Assembly: GCF_004365575.1 (NCBI RefSeq)
Contig: NZ_SOBG01000005.1
Coordinates: 1-64,000 of the forward strand
Source of the DNA: Hypnocyclicus thermotrophus
GTDB lineage: Bacteria > Fusobacteriota > Fusobacteriia > Fusobacteriales > Fusobacteriaceae
Direction of reading: 5' to 3'
Length of the DNA: 64,000 bases
Shown one piece after another: positions 6,593 through 16,094 of this stretch. The notes below the pieces were generated by a model, which searched no databases, was not told where the DNA came from, and saw nothing but the letters and a program-made list of their open reading frames with translations. Made by a program: the position numbers and the translations under genes. The stretch's first letter is position 1; every line of letters starts with the position of its first letter.

Positions 6593-8260
6593 ATGGAAAG
6601 AAAATGGTGGAAAGAAAGTATTGTATATCAGATTTACCCTAGAAGTTTTAAAGATACTACTGGAAATGGCATAGGTGACTTAAAGGGAATTATAGAAAAA
6701 GTTGATTATTTAAAAGAACTTGGCGTAGATATAATTTGGCTAAATCCTGTATATAAATCACCTAATGATGATAATGGTTATGATATTAGCGATTATTATA
6801 GTATTATGGATGAGTTTGGAACTATGGAAGATTGGGAAAAATTATTAAATGAACTACATAAAAGGGATATGAAATTAATTATGGATCTTGTTGTAAATCA
6901 TACCTCTGATGAACATATCTGGTTTTTAGAGTCAAAAAAATCAAAAGACAACCAATATAGAGATTATTACTTTTGGAAAAAAGGAAAAGATGGAAAAGAA
7001 CCAAATAATTGGGTTTCTGTATTTGGTGGTTCTGCATGGCAATATGATGAAACTACTGATGAATATTATTTACATATATTTAGTAAAAAACAACCTGATT
7101 TAAATTGGGAAAATCCAAAAGTAAGAAAAGATATTTATAAAATGATGAAATGGTGGCTCGATAAAGGTATAGATGGTTTTAGAATGGATGTAATTAATTT
7201 TATCTCAAAAAACACAGACTTTCCAAGTGTATCTACTAATGAAAAATACGGTTGGGGTGGTGAATATTTTATGAATGGCCCTAGAGTAAATGAATTTTTT
7301 AAAGAAATGAATAAAGAAGTCCTTTCAAATTATAACATAATGACAGTAGGAGAATGTCCAGGAGCTACTCCAGAACATGCTAGTAGCTATGCTAACATCG
7401 ATGGTAGTAAATTAAATATGATATTCACCTTTGAACATGTAAGTCTTGATCATGGCCCATATGGAAAATTTGATATAAAACCTTTAAAACTAAAAGATCT
7501 TAAAGAAAATATAAATAAATGGCAAATAGAATTGTATAATAAAGCATGGAATAGTCTATATTTAATGAATCACGACCAACCAAGAGCAGTGTCAAGATTT
7601 GGAGATGATAAAAAATATAGAGTCGAATCAGCTAAAATGCTAATAACTTTTACTATGACTCTTTGTGGTACCCCTTATATTTATCAAGGAGAAGAAATAG
7701 GAATGACAAATATTAGTTTTGATTCTATTGAAAAATATAGAGATCTAGAAACATTAAATTATTATAATGAAGCATTAAATAATGGTGCCGATAAAAATAA
7801 ACTTATGAAAGCTATTCATTATATGAGTAGAGATAATAGTCGTACGCCTATGCAATGGGATAATACAAAAAATGCTGGTTTTTCAAATGCTGATACTACT
7901 TGGATTAATGTAAATCCAAATTATACAAAAATAAATGTAAAAGAAGCATTGAATGATGAAAATTCAATTTTAAATTATTATAAAAAAATGATAAAAATAA
8001 GAAAGTCTAATTTAACTCTTATATATGGCGAACATATTCCTTTTATGAATGATAATGAAAATATTTTTGCTTATATAAAAAAATACGAAAATCAATTATA
8101 TATAGTATATTTAAATTTTTCTAAAAATAAACAATCTATAATTTTACCTGAGAATATTACTAAAGAAAATCTTACTTTAATAATTTCAAATTATAAAAAT
8201 AATGATTTCTTTAATTTAAAACCTTATGAAGCAAGGGTTTATAAAGTATCTCAAAACTAG
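6593..8260 (+). CDS. malL: GH13 oligo-1,6-glucosidase / alpha-glucosidase
   Basis: This 555-residue cytoplasmic enzyme has all four GH13 regions: DLVVNH (98-103), GFRMDV (195-200), the acid/base glutamate E254 in VGECPG, and NHDQ (326-329). The catalytic triad reads D199, E254, D328. Valine follows the nucleophile, the residue linked in the family to alpha-1,6 cleavage (isomaltase type) rather than maltase type, so isomaltose and panose-like substrates are likely. Trehalose-6-phosphate hydrolase is the main alternative. The start at 6593 is set by AGGAGG at 6581-6586. LacI-type control is suggested by the operator upstream. No sugar transporter is encoded next to it. Confidence 0.85.
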   Translation: MERKWWKESIVYQIYPRSFKDTTGNGIGDLKGIIEKVDYLKELGVDIIWLNPVYKSPNDDNGYDISDYYSIMDEFGTMEDWEKLLNELHKRDMKLIMDLVVNHTSDEHIWFLESKKSKDNQYRDYYFWKKGKDGKEPNNWVSVFGGSAWQYDETTDEYYLHIFSKKQPDLNWENPKVRKDIYKMMKWWLDKGIDGFRMDVINFISKNTDFPSVSTNEKYGWGGEYFMNGPRVNEFFKEMNKEVLSNYNIMTVGECPGATPEHASSYANIDGSKLNMIFTFEHVSLDHGPYGKFDIKPLKLKDLKENINKWQIELYNKAWNSLYLMNHDQPRAVSRFGDDKKYRVESAKMLITFTMTLCGTPYIYQGEEIGMTNISFDSIEKYRDLETLNYYNEALNNGADKNKLMKAIHYMSRDNSRTPMQWDNTKNAGFSNADTTWINVNPNYTKINVKEALNDENSILNYYKKMIKIRKSNLTLIYGEHIPFMNDNENIFAYIKKYENQLYIVYLNFSKNKQSIILPENITKENLTLIISNYKNNDFFNLKPYEARVYKVSQN

Positions 8261-8286
8261 AGTATTTATCTACTCTAGTTTTTTAT
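8253..8286 (+). terminator. Terminator overlapping the glucosidase stop codon
   Basis: A perfect 12-bp stem AAAACTAGAGTA/TACTCTAGTTTT (8253-8264, 8271-8282) with a 6-base loop runs into T's. The left arm includes the TAG stop codon. Confidence 0.85.
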
Positions 8287-8350
8287 TTATTAAAAAAAAT
8301 TAATGTATTTATTACATAATTCATTTTTTTCTCTTAAATTAAATTTTATG

Positions 8351-8376
8351 AATTTTTAATTTGAATTTTTAATTTG
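8351..8376. repeat. Tandem 13-bp direct repeat
   Basis: AATTTTTAATTTG occurs twice in direct contact (8351-8363 and 8364-8376). The second copy ends within a TTGACA hexamer (8374-8379) upstream of ligA, so the duplication reaches into the promoter region. Confidence 0.6.
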
Positions 8377-8416
8377 ACATTACAATATAAATCTTATAGT
8401 TACATATAATATTTTA

Positions 8417-8425
8417 TGATATAAT
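8417..8425 (+). promoter_or_regulatory. Extended -10 promoter of ligA
   Basis: TGATATAAT at 8417-8425 is an extended -10 box about 35 bases before the ligA start. A TTGACA at 8374-8379 paired with TATAGT at 8395-8400 is a weaker alternative because its spacer is 15. Confidence 0.55.
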
Positions 8426-8459
8426 ATAGTGTAAAATTAAGAATTAAGGAGTGCTGATA

Positions 8460-10514
8460 ATGTCTGAAAAAGATAAAATTTTAAAACTTCGAAAAGAGAT
8501 TAAAAGGTATAATTATTATTATTATATAAAAAATGAACCTTTAATTTCAGATACTGAATTTGATAAATTATTAAAAGAATTAGAAGTTTTAGAAAAAAAA
8601 TATCCAGAATTAAAAGATGAAAATTCACCTACAAACAAAGTGGGATCTAGCATTGAAAATAATAAATTTAAAAAAGTTGAACATAAAAAGCCTATGCTAA
8701 GTTTATCAAACACATATAATACTCAAGATATTTTAGATTTTCACAATAGAATTGTCAAATTTATTGAAAGTAATAATATCGAATATACTATTGAAATGAA
8801 ATTAGATGGACTTAGTATTACCTTAATATACGAGAACGGTGAATTAATTCAAGCTCTTACAAGAGGAGATGGAATAATTGGTGAAGACGTTACAGAAAAT
8901 ATTTTACAAATAAAATCTATTCCTAAATATTTAAAAGAAAATATATCAGTTGAAGTAAGAGGTGAGGTTGTTTTACCAATATCTGAATTTAAAAAATTAA
9001 ATGAAATCAGAATAAATAACGGCGAAGAACCATTTGCAAATCCACGTAATGCTGCAAGTGGTACTCTTCGTCAATTGGATAAAGAAATAGTAAAATCAAG
9101 AAATCTTGATGCTTATTTTTACTTTTTAGTTGATTCTGATAAATATAATATTAATTCACATTTTGAATCATTAAAAGTAATAGAAAAACTTGGATTGAAA
9201 ACTACCAAAATTTATAAAAAATTTAAAATAAATGAAGTAGAAAAATATATAAAAAAATTTGATGAAATACGAAAAAACCTTGATTATGAAACTGACGGAC
9301 TTGTAATTAAAGTTGATAATATTAATTTATACAATATTCTTGGAAATACTACAAAAAGTCCTAGATGGGCAATAGCATATAAATTCCCTGCAAAACAAGC
9401 TACTACAAAAATAAATAATGTCACTTTACAAGTAGGAAGAACAGGTGTTATTACTCCTGTAGCTGAACTTGAAGAAATAGAATTATCTGGAAGTCTTATT
9501 AAAAGAGCTTCTTTACATAATTTTGAAGAGATAAAAAGAAAAGATATAAAAATAGGAGATACAGTGTTTATTGAAAAAGCAGCTGAAATTATTCCTCAAG
9601 TTGTAAAAGTAATAAAAGAGTTGCGTACAGGTAATGAAAAAAATATCGAAATCCCTAAAACTTGCCCCGCCTGTGGAAGTAAGCTTATAAAAGAAAATGG
9701 TTTAGTCGCATTAAAATGTACAAATAATAATTGTAGCGCAAAGTTACAAAGAAAAATAGAATATTTTGTGTCAAGAGACGCTATGAATATTGATGGTCTT
9801 GGAGGAAAGATTATTGAAAAATTTATTGAAATAGGAAAATTAAAAAATATCGATGATATCTATACTCTTCATAATTACAAAACAGAATTAATTTCTTTAG
9901 AAAAAATGGGGGAAAAAAGTGTAGAAAACTTATTAACTTCTATTGAAAATAGTAAAAATCAAAAATATGAAAAAGTTATTTATGCTTTAGGTATTCCTTT
10001 TGTTGGAAAATTTACTGCAAATATTTTAGCAAAACATAGCAAAAATATTGATAGTTTAATAAGAATGTCAAAAGAAGAACTTCTTGAAATTGAAAATATC
10101 GGAGAAAAAATAGCTGATTCTATTGTACATTTTTTTAAAAATCCTGAAAACATTAAATTAATAGATAGATTAAAAAAATATGGTATAAATTTTACTATTT
10201 CAAGTAAAAATAATAGCAATAATATTTTTGAAGGAAAAACATTTTTAGCTACTGGTTCATTAAAAAAATATAAAAGAAGTGAAATAAGAGATATTATTGA
10301 AAATAACGGCGGAAAATATTTGTCAACTGTTAGTAAAAATTTGAATTATCTTATAGCTGGTGAAAAAGCTGGAAGTAAATTAAAAAAAGCAAAAGAAATG
10401 AATATAACTATATTATCTGAAAAAGAATTTGAAAACTTATTAAACTCAAATACTAATATCAATAAAGAAAATGATTCTATTCAAAAAAATACAGGACAAA
10501 AAACTTTATTTTAA
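8460..10514 (+). CDS. ligA: NAD-dependent DNA ligase LigA
   Basis: LigA seals nicks in replication and repair using NAD+. This 684-residue protein has the usual length and domain order: NAD-binding Ia part, adenylation domain with the active lysine K114 in MKLDG, OB fold (QVGRTGVITPVAELE), a four-cysteine zinc finger (CPACG...CTNNNCSAK), helix-hairpin-helix repeats, and a C-terminal BRCT domain (EGKTFLATGSLKKYKRSEI). AAGGAG at 8446-8451 selects ATG 8460 over an in-frame GTG at 8451 that lies inside the ribosome site. murE follows after a short gap. Confidence 0.97.
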   Translation: MSEKDKILKLRKEIKRYNYYYYIKNEPLISDTEFDKLLKELEVLEKKYPELKDENSPTNKVGSSIENNKFKKVEHKKPMLSLSNTYNTQDILDFHNRIVKFIESNNIEYTIEMKLDGLSITLIYENGELIQALTRGDGIIGEDVTENILQIKSIPKYLKENISVEVRGEVVLPISEFKKLNEIRINNGEEPFANPRNAASGTLRQLDKEIVKSRNLDAYFYFLVDSDKYNINSHFESLKVIEKLGLKTTKIYKKFKINEVEKYIKKFDEIRKNLDYETDGLVIKVDNINLYNILGNTTKSPRWAIAYKFPAKQATTKINNVTLQVGRTGVITPVAELEEIELSGSLIKRASLHNFEEIKRKDIKIGDTVFIEKAAEIIPQVVKVIKELRTGNEKNIEIPKTCPACGSKLIKENGLVALKCTNNNCSAKLQRKIEYFVSRDAMNIDGLGGKIIEKFIEIGKLKNIDDIYTLHNYKTELISLEKMGEKSVENLLTSIENSKNQKYEKVIYALGIPFVGKFTANILAKHSKNIDSLIRMSKEELLEIENIGEKIADSIVHFFKNPENIKLIDRLKKYGINFTISSKNNSNNIFEGKTFLATGSLKKYKRSEIRDIIENNGGKYLSTVSKNLNYLIAGEKAGSKLKKAKEMNITILSEKEFENLLNSNTNINKENDSIQKNTGQKTLF

Positions 10515-10571
10515 TAAGTTTTAGGATTTCACTTAAATAAATCAATTACGACTAATAAAAAGGGGTATTAT

Positions 10572-12014
10572 ATGATTAAATTTATTGATTTTTTAAATGA
10601 TTTAGATTATGAAATTTTAAATCAAGGAGAAGAATTTCCTTTAAATAATATGCAATATGATTCTAGAAAAATAAAAGAAAATGATATTTTTATAGCACTT
10701 GAAGGATATACTGTAGATGGACATAATTATATTAATAAAAGTATTGAAAATGGTGCAAAACTTATTTTATGTAGTAAAAAATTAAAAAAATATAATAAAA
10801 ATATCACATATATTTTAATAAAAAATCTTCGGAAAAATTTAGGATTTATTGCTAGTAGATATTATAATTTTCCAGAAAAAAAGTTAAAAATAATTGGAAT
10901 TACTGGTACAAATGGAAAAACTACTATTACGTATATTTTAGAAAACATTCTAAAAAATATAGCTAGAATAGGAACTATCGAATATAAAATCGGAGATGAA
11001 ATATTAGAAGCTCCAAATACAACTCCTGAATCATTAGATATAATAAAAATATGTAAAAAAGCAGTAGAAAAAAATATAAAATATCTTGTTATGGAAGTAA
11101 GCTCTCATGCATTAGAATTAAATAGAGTAAATATGTTAAACTTTGAAGTTGCTGGATTTAGTAATTTAACTCAAGATCATTTAGATTATCATAAAACAAT
11201 GGAAAATTATTTTAATGCTAAAAGAAAATTATTTTTACAAACAACTAAAAATAATTTTGTATTTAATATTGATGATAAATATGGAAAAAGATTATATAAT
11301 GAGTTTGGTGGCATTAGTTATGGGAAAAATGGTGATATTTCAGGAAAAATTTTAGAATACAAGTTATCTTCTATGCTTTTAAAGTTAAATATTTTAAATA
11401 AAGAGTATATTATTGAAACAAAATTACTAGGGAAATTTAATCTATATAATATTCTTTGTGCAATTGGTATTTCCTTAAAATTAAATATTCCTATTGATTT
11501 AATTATTGATTCAATAAAAAAGATGAATGTAGTTCCTGGTAGATGTGAATCTATTGACATTGGTCAAAATTTTTCTATAATATTAGATTATGCTCATACT
11601 CCTGATGGATTGATAAATATTTTAGATACTTTACATGATATGAAAAAAAATAGAATTATTACATTATTTGGAGCTGGTGGCGATAGAGATAAAACTAAAA
11701 GACCTCTTATGGCAAAAGCTGCTACAAAATATAGTGATTATATAATAATTACTTCTGATAATCCTCGTACAGAAGAACCCGATTTAATAATTGATGATAT
11801 AGAAACTGGATTAAAAGAAATAAATTTTAAAAATTATACAAAAATAACAGATAGAAGAGATGCTATTAAATATGCTATTGATATAGCAAAAGAAAATGAT
11901 ATAATATTACTTGCAGGAAAAGGACACGAAACTTATCAAATAATTGGAAGAAAAAAAATTAATTTTAATGAAAAAAATATAGTAATAAAATATTTAAATG
12001 ATTTAAAAAAATAA
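10572..12014 (+). CDS. murE: UDP-N-acetylmuramyl-tripeptide synthetase MurE
   Basis: MurE adds the third amino acid to the peptidoglycan stem peptide in the cytoplasm. The 480-residue protein has the Mur ligase P-loop TGTNGKTT (111-118), the HxxLDYH segment DHLDYH, and the C-terminal DNPR motif (396-399). DNPR is the form found in enzymes that add meso-diaminopimelate or a close analogue; lysine-adding enzymes carry a different motif. In fusobacteria the analogue meso-lanthionine is known to be used, so the actual amino acid should be checked. AAAGGGG precedes the ATG. Confidence 0.95.
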   Translation: MIKFIDFLNDLDYEILNQGEEFPLNNMQYDSRKIKENDIFIALEGYTVDGHNYINKSIENGAKLILCSKKLKKYNKNITYILIKNLRKNLGFIASRYYNFPEKKLKIIGITGTNGKTTITYILENILKNIARIGTIEYKIGDEILEAPNTTPESLDIIKICKKAVEKNIKYLVMEVSSHALELNRVNMLNFEVAGFSNLTQDHLDYHKTMENYFNAKRKLFLQTTKNNFVFNIDDKYGKRLYNEFGGISYGKNGDISGKILEYKLSSMLLKLNILNKEYIIETKLLGKFNLYNILCAIGISLKLNIPIDLIIDSIKKMNVVPGRCESIDIGQNFSIILDYAHTPDGLINILDTLHDMKKNRIITLFGAGGDRDKTKRPLMAKAATKYSDYIIITSDNPRTEEPDLIIDDIETGLKEINFKNYTKITDRRDAIKYAIDIAKENDIILLAGKGHETYQIIGRKKINFNEKNIVIKYLNDLKK

Positions 12015-12117
12015 TATAAATATATAAATTTTCATAGCATTTTAAATCTAATATAAAGTTAAAAATAATTATAATATTATTATCACTAAACTATTTAAAA
12101 TACAAAAGGAGAAATTT

Positions 12118-12876
12118 ATGGGATTAATTTTACAAAAAATAATCGCTAATATATTTTTATCACCATTTTTAATAATTCTCTTAATTATTCCATTGTTTTT
12201 TATAAAAAAATATAAAAAACATTATATCTTTATATTATCTATATTTATCTATATTTTTTCAATAGAGCCTACAAAAGATTTTGTTATAAAACCTTTAGAA
12301 TCAAAGTATCCTACAATAACTAAAAAAACAGAGTTAGATAACATCGATATTTATGTAGTTCTTGGAAGCGGGATAAATGATTATGCTCCTCTTAATTTTA
12401 ATACTAATGGTACACCAACTAGAGCTGCTCTTGCTAGAATTGTTGAAAGTATTAGACTTTACAATATTTCAAAAAAGAAAATAATTTTTTCTGGCGGAAT
12501 AGTATTTAACGGAAAAATTTCAGAAGCTGAAATTTATAAAAAAATTGCTATCGATTTAGGGGTAAATACAAATGATATTTTAATTGAAACTAAAAGTAAA
12601 ACAACTTATGAAAATTTGAAAAATATAAAAGAAATTTTAAATAATTATAACTATAAAAAAATAGGTCTTATTACCTCTGCTATACACATGAATAGAGCTA
12701 TTAATAGTGCAAAAAAATTAAAATTAGATATACTTGCATTCCCTTGTGATTATCATTCAAGATATACCTCTTATAATATTTCATCATTTATCCCTAGTTA
12801 TGATAATATGAAATATATTCGAGACGCTATATGGGAATATATCGGGGTAATATACTATAATTTAAAATCATATTAA
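12118..12876 (+). CDS. DUF218/YdcF-ElyC-like envelope protein
   Basis: This 252-residue protein has two N-terminal membrane helices (about residues 10-28 and 37-50) and a DUF218 domain outside or at the membrane: VVLGSGIN, TRAALARIVESIRLY, KIIFSGG, and a conserved SAIHMNRA stretch. The family includes ElyC and SanA, linked in other bacteria to peptidoglycan and lipid-carrier balance, though no reaction is firmly known. Its position between murE and kdsA fits an envelope role. A GGAG ribosome site precedes the ATG. Confidence 0.8.
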   Translation: MGLILQKIIANIFLSPFLIILLIIPLFFIKKYKKHYIFILSIFIYIFSIEPTKDFVIKPLESKYPTITKKTELDNIDIYVVLGSGINDYAPLNFNTNGTPTRAALARIVESIRLYNISKKKIIFSGGIVFNGKISEAEIYKKIAIDLGVNTNDILIETKSKTTYENLKNIKEILNNYNYKKIGLITSAIHMNRAINSAKKLKLDILAFPCDYHSRYTSYNISSFIPSYDNMKYIRDAIWEYIGVIYYNLKSY

Positions 12877-12892
12877 AAAAGGAGATGAATAA

Positions 12893-13729
12893 ATGTTAGT
12901 AAAAGATGTTAAAAAAATAAATATAGGTGGAAAATTTAATATAGGAGAAAAAAATAAACTAACTTTATTAGCTGGTCCATGTGTAATTGAATCAGAAGAA
13001 TTGGTTATGGAAGTTGCTGGAAAAATAAAAGAAATTTGTGATAGATTAAATATAAATTATGTGTTCAAATCATCTTTTGATAAAGCAAATAGAAGTTCAA
13101 TCTACTCATATAGAGGACCTGGTATAGAAAAAGGTCTTCAAATACTTCAAAAAGTAAAAGATACGTATAATATACCAGTAGTAACTGATATTCATGAAGT
13201 CTGGCATGCTGAAAAAGCTGCAGAAGTAGTTGATATTCTTCAAATTCCTGCATTTTTATGTAGACAAACAGATTTATTAATTGCAGCTGCGAAAACTGGA
13301 AAAGCTGTAAATATAAAAAAAGGTCAATTTTTAGCTCCTTGGGATATGAAAAATGTGGTTAAAAAATTTGAAGAATGTGGAAATGAAAATATTATGCTTT
13401 GTGAAAGAGGAAGCAGTTTCGGATACAATACATTAGTTGTTGATATGAGAAGCTTACTTGAGATGAGAGAATTTGGTTATCCAGTAGTATTTGATGCTAC
13501 TCATTCTGTACAAAAACCAGGAGGTAAAGGAGATACAACCGGTGGAGATAGACAATATGTATCACCTCTTATGAGAGCAGCTTTAGCTATTGGAGTAGAT
13601 GCAATATTTGCAGAAGTTCATCCAGATCCTGATAATGCAAAATCAGATGGTCCTAATATGTTAAAATTAGATGAATTAGAAGAGATATTAAAAATTGCTA
13701 TAGAAATAAATAATGTAGTTAAGAAATAA
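12893..13729 (+). CDS. kdsA: 3-deoxy-8-phosphooctulonate synthase KdsA
   Basis: KdsA condenses phosphoenolpyruvate with arabinose 5-phosphate to Kdo 8-phosphate, the first step to the Kdo of lipopolysaccharide. The 278-residue protein has [10 protein letters not shown] near the N-terminus, [11 protein letters not shown], and [10 protein letters not shown]. Cysteine C30 sits in the place that separates metal-dependent enzymes (Cys) from the E. coli-like metal-free class (Asn), so a metal-dependent class II enzyme is predicted. Its presence shows an outer membrane with lipopolysaccharide. KdsC is encoded far away at 31006-31524. Confidence 0.96.
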   Translation: MLVKDVKKINIGGKFNIGEKNKLTLLAGPCVIESEELVMEVAGKIKEICDRLNINYVFKSSFDKANRSSIYSYRGPGIEKGLQILQKVKDTYNIPVVTDIHEVWHAEKAAEVVDILQIPAFLCRQTDLLIAAAKTGKAVNIKKGQFLAPWDMKNVVKKFEECGNENIMLCERGSSFGYNTLVVDMRSLLEMREFGYPVVFDATHSVQKPGGKGDTTGGDRQYVSPLMRAALAIGVDAIFAEVHPDPDNAKSDGPNMLKLDELEEILKIAIEINNVVKK

Positions 13730-13744
13730 AAATTTTAATATAAA

Positions 13745-13828
13745 AAAAAGAAAAAGAACCACATAAGAGAAATTTTAAAACTATAAATTTAAAGTTTTTA
13801 ATCTATTGTGGTTCTAAAAATTTTCTTT
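13745..13828. repeat. Nested inverted repeat between kdsA and the ligase-like gene
   Basis: AGAACCACA (13755-13763) pairs with TGTGGTTCT (13807-13815). The arms extend outward through AAAGAAAA/TTTTCTTT-like flanks, and a second A/T stem (AAAACT...AGTTTT) lies in the loop. No clean T-run follows the GC part, so it is a poor terminator on the plus strand. It could be a structured 5' leader of the next gene or a small RNA. Confidence 0.45.
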
Positions 13829-13890
13829 GTATACTTTATATAAGTTCTTTATATATTCAAAAATTTTTAAAATTACAAGAGGGGGATTAA

Positions 13891-15618
13891 ATGAATAAAG
13901 AAAATAGGGTACAAATTATACTTATCTCTATACTTATATCTTTTTTATCATTAGTAGTATTTTTAAAAAAAATACCTTTAAAACCTGGTACTATAGAATA
14001 TTTAGCATGGCCTGTAAGTAATATAAATTATGATTTTTTTTCATTTTATAAATCAAGAATTTTAATTTTATTTGTAGCTTTTGCACTTCCAATTACAGCT
14101 ATAAATAAATGGGGTAAAATAGATTGGAAAAATCATTATTTATTTTTGTTTATATACATATTATTTGCTATTTTATCTGCTGTTTTTTCTCCTTTTCCAC
14201 AATTAGCATATAATGGAGTTGCTGATAGATATGAAAGCTTATCTGTTCTTATTGCTTATATTATGCTATTTTTTATAATTAATAATTCTATTTCAAATGA
14301 AAAAGATTTAAAGTCTATTTTAATTGGGGTGACTATTGTATCAATCGGAGTTGCTTTAATAGGTATTTTCCAATATTATGGATATGATATTTTTTCTTCT
14401 AATTTTGGAAGAAAATTAATTTTACCTAAAGATTTAGAATATTTAGCAAAAAATTTAAGATTTAAATTTCAAAAATATCAAATTTATTCTACTTTATATA
14501 ATCCAAATTATGTAGGTTCTTTTATGACTCTTACTATATTTTTGGGTATAGGGATGTATTTATATCATACAAACATAAAAAAAATATTTTGGTATTTTTA
14601 TACTTTACTTATGTTTGCAAATTTAGTTGGATGTCGTTCTAGAGGAGGATTTACTGGATTTATTTTTTCTCTTTTGATTTTTTCTATATTTTATTTTAAA
14701 TTTATTCTAAAAAATTTTAAACAATTATTATTTTTGTTTTTATCTATTATTTTAGTATTTTATTTAATGAATGTATCTGACAAAGCGGATAAAGTTCTTA
14801 TAAAAAAATATAGTACATATTTTGATAATTTTGATACTGGACTTCGAGATCTTTATATAGAAGGAAATACTGCGATTATTAGAGATAAAAACACTACTTT
14901 AAAAATAGAAAATATTGATAATACCAAAGTTGTGTTTTTAGATATTAATAATAATCAAATAAAAACTAAAATAAAAACTAATACTATTTATCTTTTAGAT
15001 GATAATTATAAAAATTTTAGATTTGAGTTGAAAAAAAATGCTTTAAATTTCAAATATGGAGATACTCATTTCGAATATTTATTAATATTAATGGATAATA
15101 CTTTTAAAACTGTTGATAATCATAATAAAATAATGCCTATTTTAACTGTACCTCATGTAAAACTTCTTGAAGGATATGAAAAAATGGGTTCTTTTAGAAT
15201 ATATAATTGGTCAAGAACAATTCCAATAATAAAAGATACATTAATTTTAGGTTATGGCCCAGACACTTTTTCAATAGTTTTCCCTCAAAAAGATTATTTT
15301 GGAAAGCTTATATCTTATGGCACAAAATCAATTCTTATAGATAAGCCACATAATATGTATTTACAAATAGCTGTAAATACTGGAGTTATCTCACTAATTG
15401 CTTTAATTGGATTATTTTTACATTTTTTTATAAAATTTATAAAAAATAGAGTATCCATACAAAGTAATTCTTTTCCTATATTTATCAGTCATTTTATAGG
15501 ATTAGGAATAATAGCCTATTTAATAACAGCAACTTTTAACGATAGTGTAGTATCCGTTGCACCTTTATTTTGGACATTTTTTGGTAGTTGGTATGGAATA
15601 TTAGAACTAAAAAAATAG
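13891..15618 (+). CDS. O-antigen ligase / polymerase-like membrane protein (Wzy_C family)
   Basis: This 575-residue inner-membrane protein has about ten to twelve hydrophobic helices with a large hydrophilic loop (about residues 305-455). It carries the GRSRGGFTGF-like segment (CRSRGGFTGFIFS) and the PHNMYLQIAVNTG motif typical of the O-antigen ligase family. Members either transfer polymer to lipid A core (WaaL) or polymerise it (Wzy). It may also be a general glycosyl-lipid ligase. Placement after kdsA supports lipopolysaccharide assembly. GAGGGGG precedes the ATG. The family is secure; the exact reaction is not. Confidence 0.82.
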   Translation: MNKENRVQIILISILISFLSLVVFLKKIPLKPGTIEYLAWPVSNINYDFFSFYKSRILILFVAFALPITAINKWGKIDWKNHYLFLFIYILFAILSAVFSPFPQLAYNGVADRYESLSVLIAYIMLFFIINNSISNEKDLKSILIGVTIVSIGVALIGIFQYYGYDIFSSNFGRKLILPKDLEYLAKNLRFKFQKYQIYSTLYNPNYVGSFMTLTIFLGIGMYLYHTNIKKIFWYFYTLLMFANLVGCRSRGGFTGFIFSLLIFSIFYFKFILKNFKQLLFLFLSIILVFYLMNVSDKADKVLIKKYSTYFDNFDTGLRDLYIEGNTAIIRDKNTTLKIENIDNTKVVFLDINNNQIKTKIKTNTIYLLDDNYKNFRFELKKNALNFKYGDTHFEYLLILMDNTFKTVDNHNKIMPILTVPHVKLLEGYEKMGSFRIYNWSRTIPIIKDTLILGYGPDTFSIVFPQKDYFGKLISYGTKSILIDKPHNMYLQIAVNTGVISLIALIGLFLHFFIKFIKNRVSIQSNSFPIFISHFIGLGIIAYLITATFNDSVVSVAPLFWTFFGSWYGILELKK

Positions 15619-15636
15619 GAGTAAAACTCCTATTTT
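15612..15636. terminator. Bidirectional terminator
   Basis: AAAATAGGAGT (15612-15622) and ACTCCTATTTT (15626-15636) form a perfect 11-bp stem with an AAA loop and A/T tails on both sides. It serves the plus-strand ligase-like gene and the minus-strand ACT gene, whose 3' ends meet here. Confidence 0.85.
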
Positions 15637-15989
15637 ATTTTATATATTTTTTCTAATATTTCTATTGCTTTATTAAAATTTTTTTCTTTTATTAAAATAT
15701 AATCTTTTGATACTGCCGAAACTATGTTAAAATCAATATCTTCATTAGCTAACTCAGTAGTAATATTTGCTACTACTTGAATGAGTTCATCCTCATTTCT
15801 ATCCTCTATTTTTAAAACTCTCCAATTTTCATTATTACTACTACTTTGTTTTTTACAAATAATAGATATATTATCTCTTATTTTAAGAATAGAATAAAAT
15901 TCACTTTTTTCTATATGTTTTTTTAAATTTTCATATTTTTCTATATTATATATACTATAAATTTCATCTAATATTTTTATTATGTACAC
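15630..15989 (-). CDS. ACT domain protein (ACT_7 type)
   Basis: This small protein of about 119 residues ends in an ACT-like fold with WRVLKIED...IQVVANITTELANEDIDFNIVSAVSKDYILIKEKNFNKAIEIL. That pattern matches the stand-alone ACT_7 proteins of Firmicutes. ACT domains bind small ligands, usually amino acids, but the role of this group is unknown. I choose the GTG at 15989 because GGAGGG (15995-16000) lies just before it and the TATAAT box at 16024-16029 would place the transcript start after the upstream ATG at 16022. It is a single-gene unit between two terminators. Confidence 0.75.
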   Translation of the reverse strand: MYIIKILDEIYSIYNIEKYENLKKHIEKSEFYSILKIRDNISIICKKQSSSNNENWRVLKIEDRNEDELIQVVANITTELANEDIDFNIVSAVSKDYILIKEKNFNKAIEILEKIYKIK

Positions 15990-16023
15990 TTTATCCCTCC
16001 AAAAAAGAAATATCTCAGTCATT

Positions 16024-16029
16024 ATTATA
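16024..16029 (-). promoter_or_regulatory. Extended -10 box of the ACT gene
   Basis: On the minus strand TGCTATAAT forms an extended -10 box (TATAAT at 16024-16029). A TTGTTA-like -35 lies about 15-17 bases upstream. It supports the downstream GTG start. Confidence 0.6.
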
Positions 16030-16059
16030 GCATATTATTAATTTATAACAAATAAAAAT

Positions 16060-16090
16060 AAAAAGGTCTTTTGTTTTAAAAGACCTTTTT
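16060..16090 (-). terminator. Terminator of the galactose operon
   Basis: AAAAAGGTCTTTT (16060-16072) and AAAAGACCTTTTT (16078-16090) form a 13-bp stem with a 5-base loop, five bases past the galT stop codon. A/T tails on both sides make it usable in either direction. Confidence 0.85.
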
Positions 16091-16094
16091 ATTT

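Noticed and set aside
8351-8376. CRISPR-like or other repeat array
   Set aside because: It is one 13-bp tandem duplication with no spacers; no regularly spaced repeats were seen anywhere in the window.
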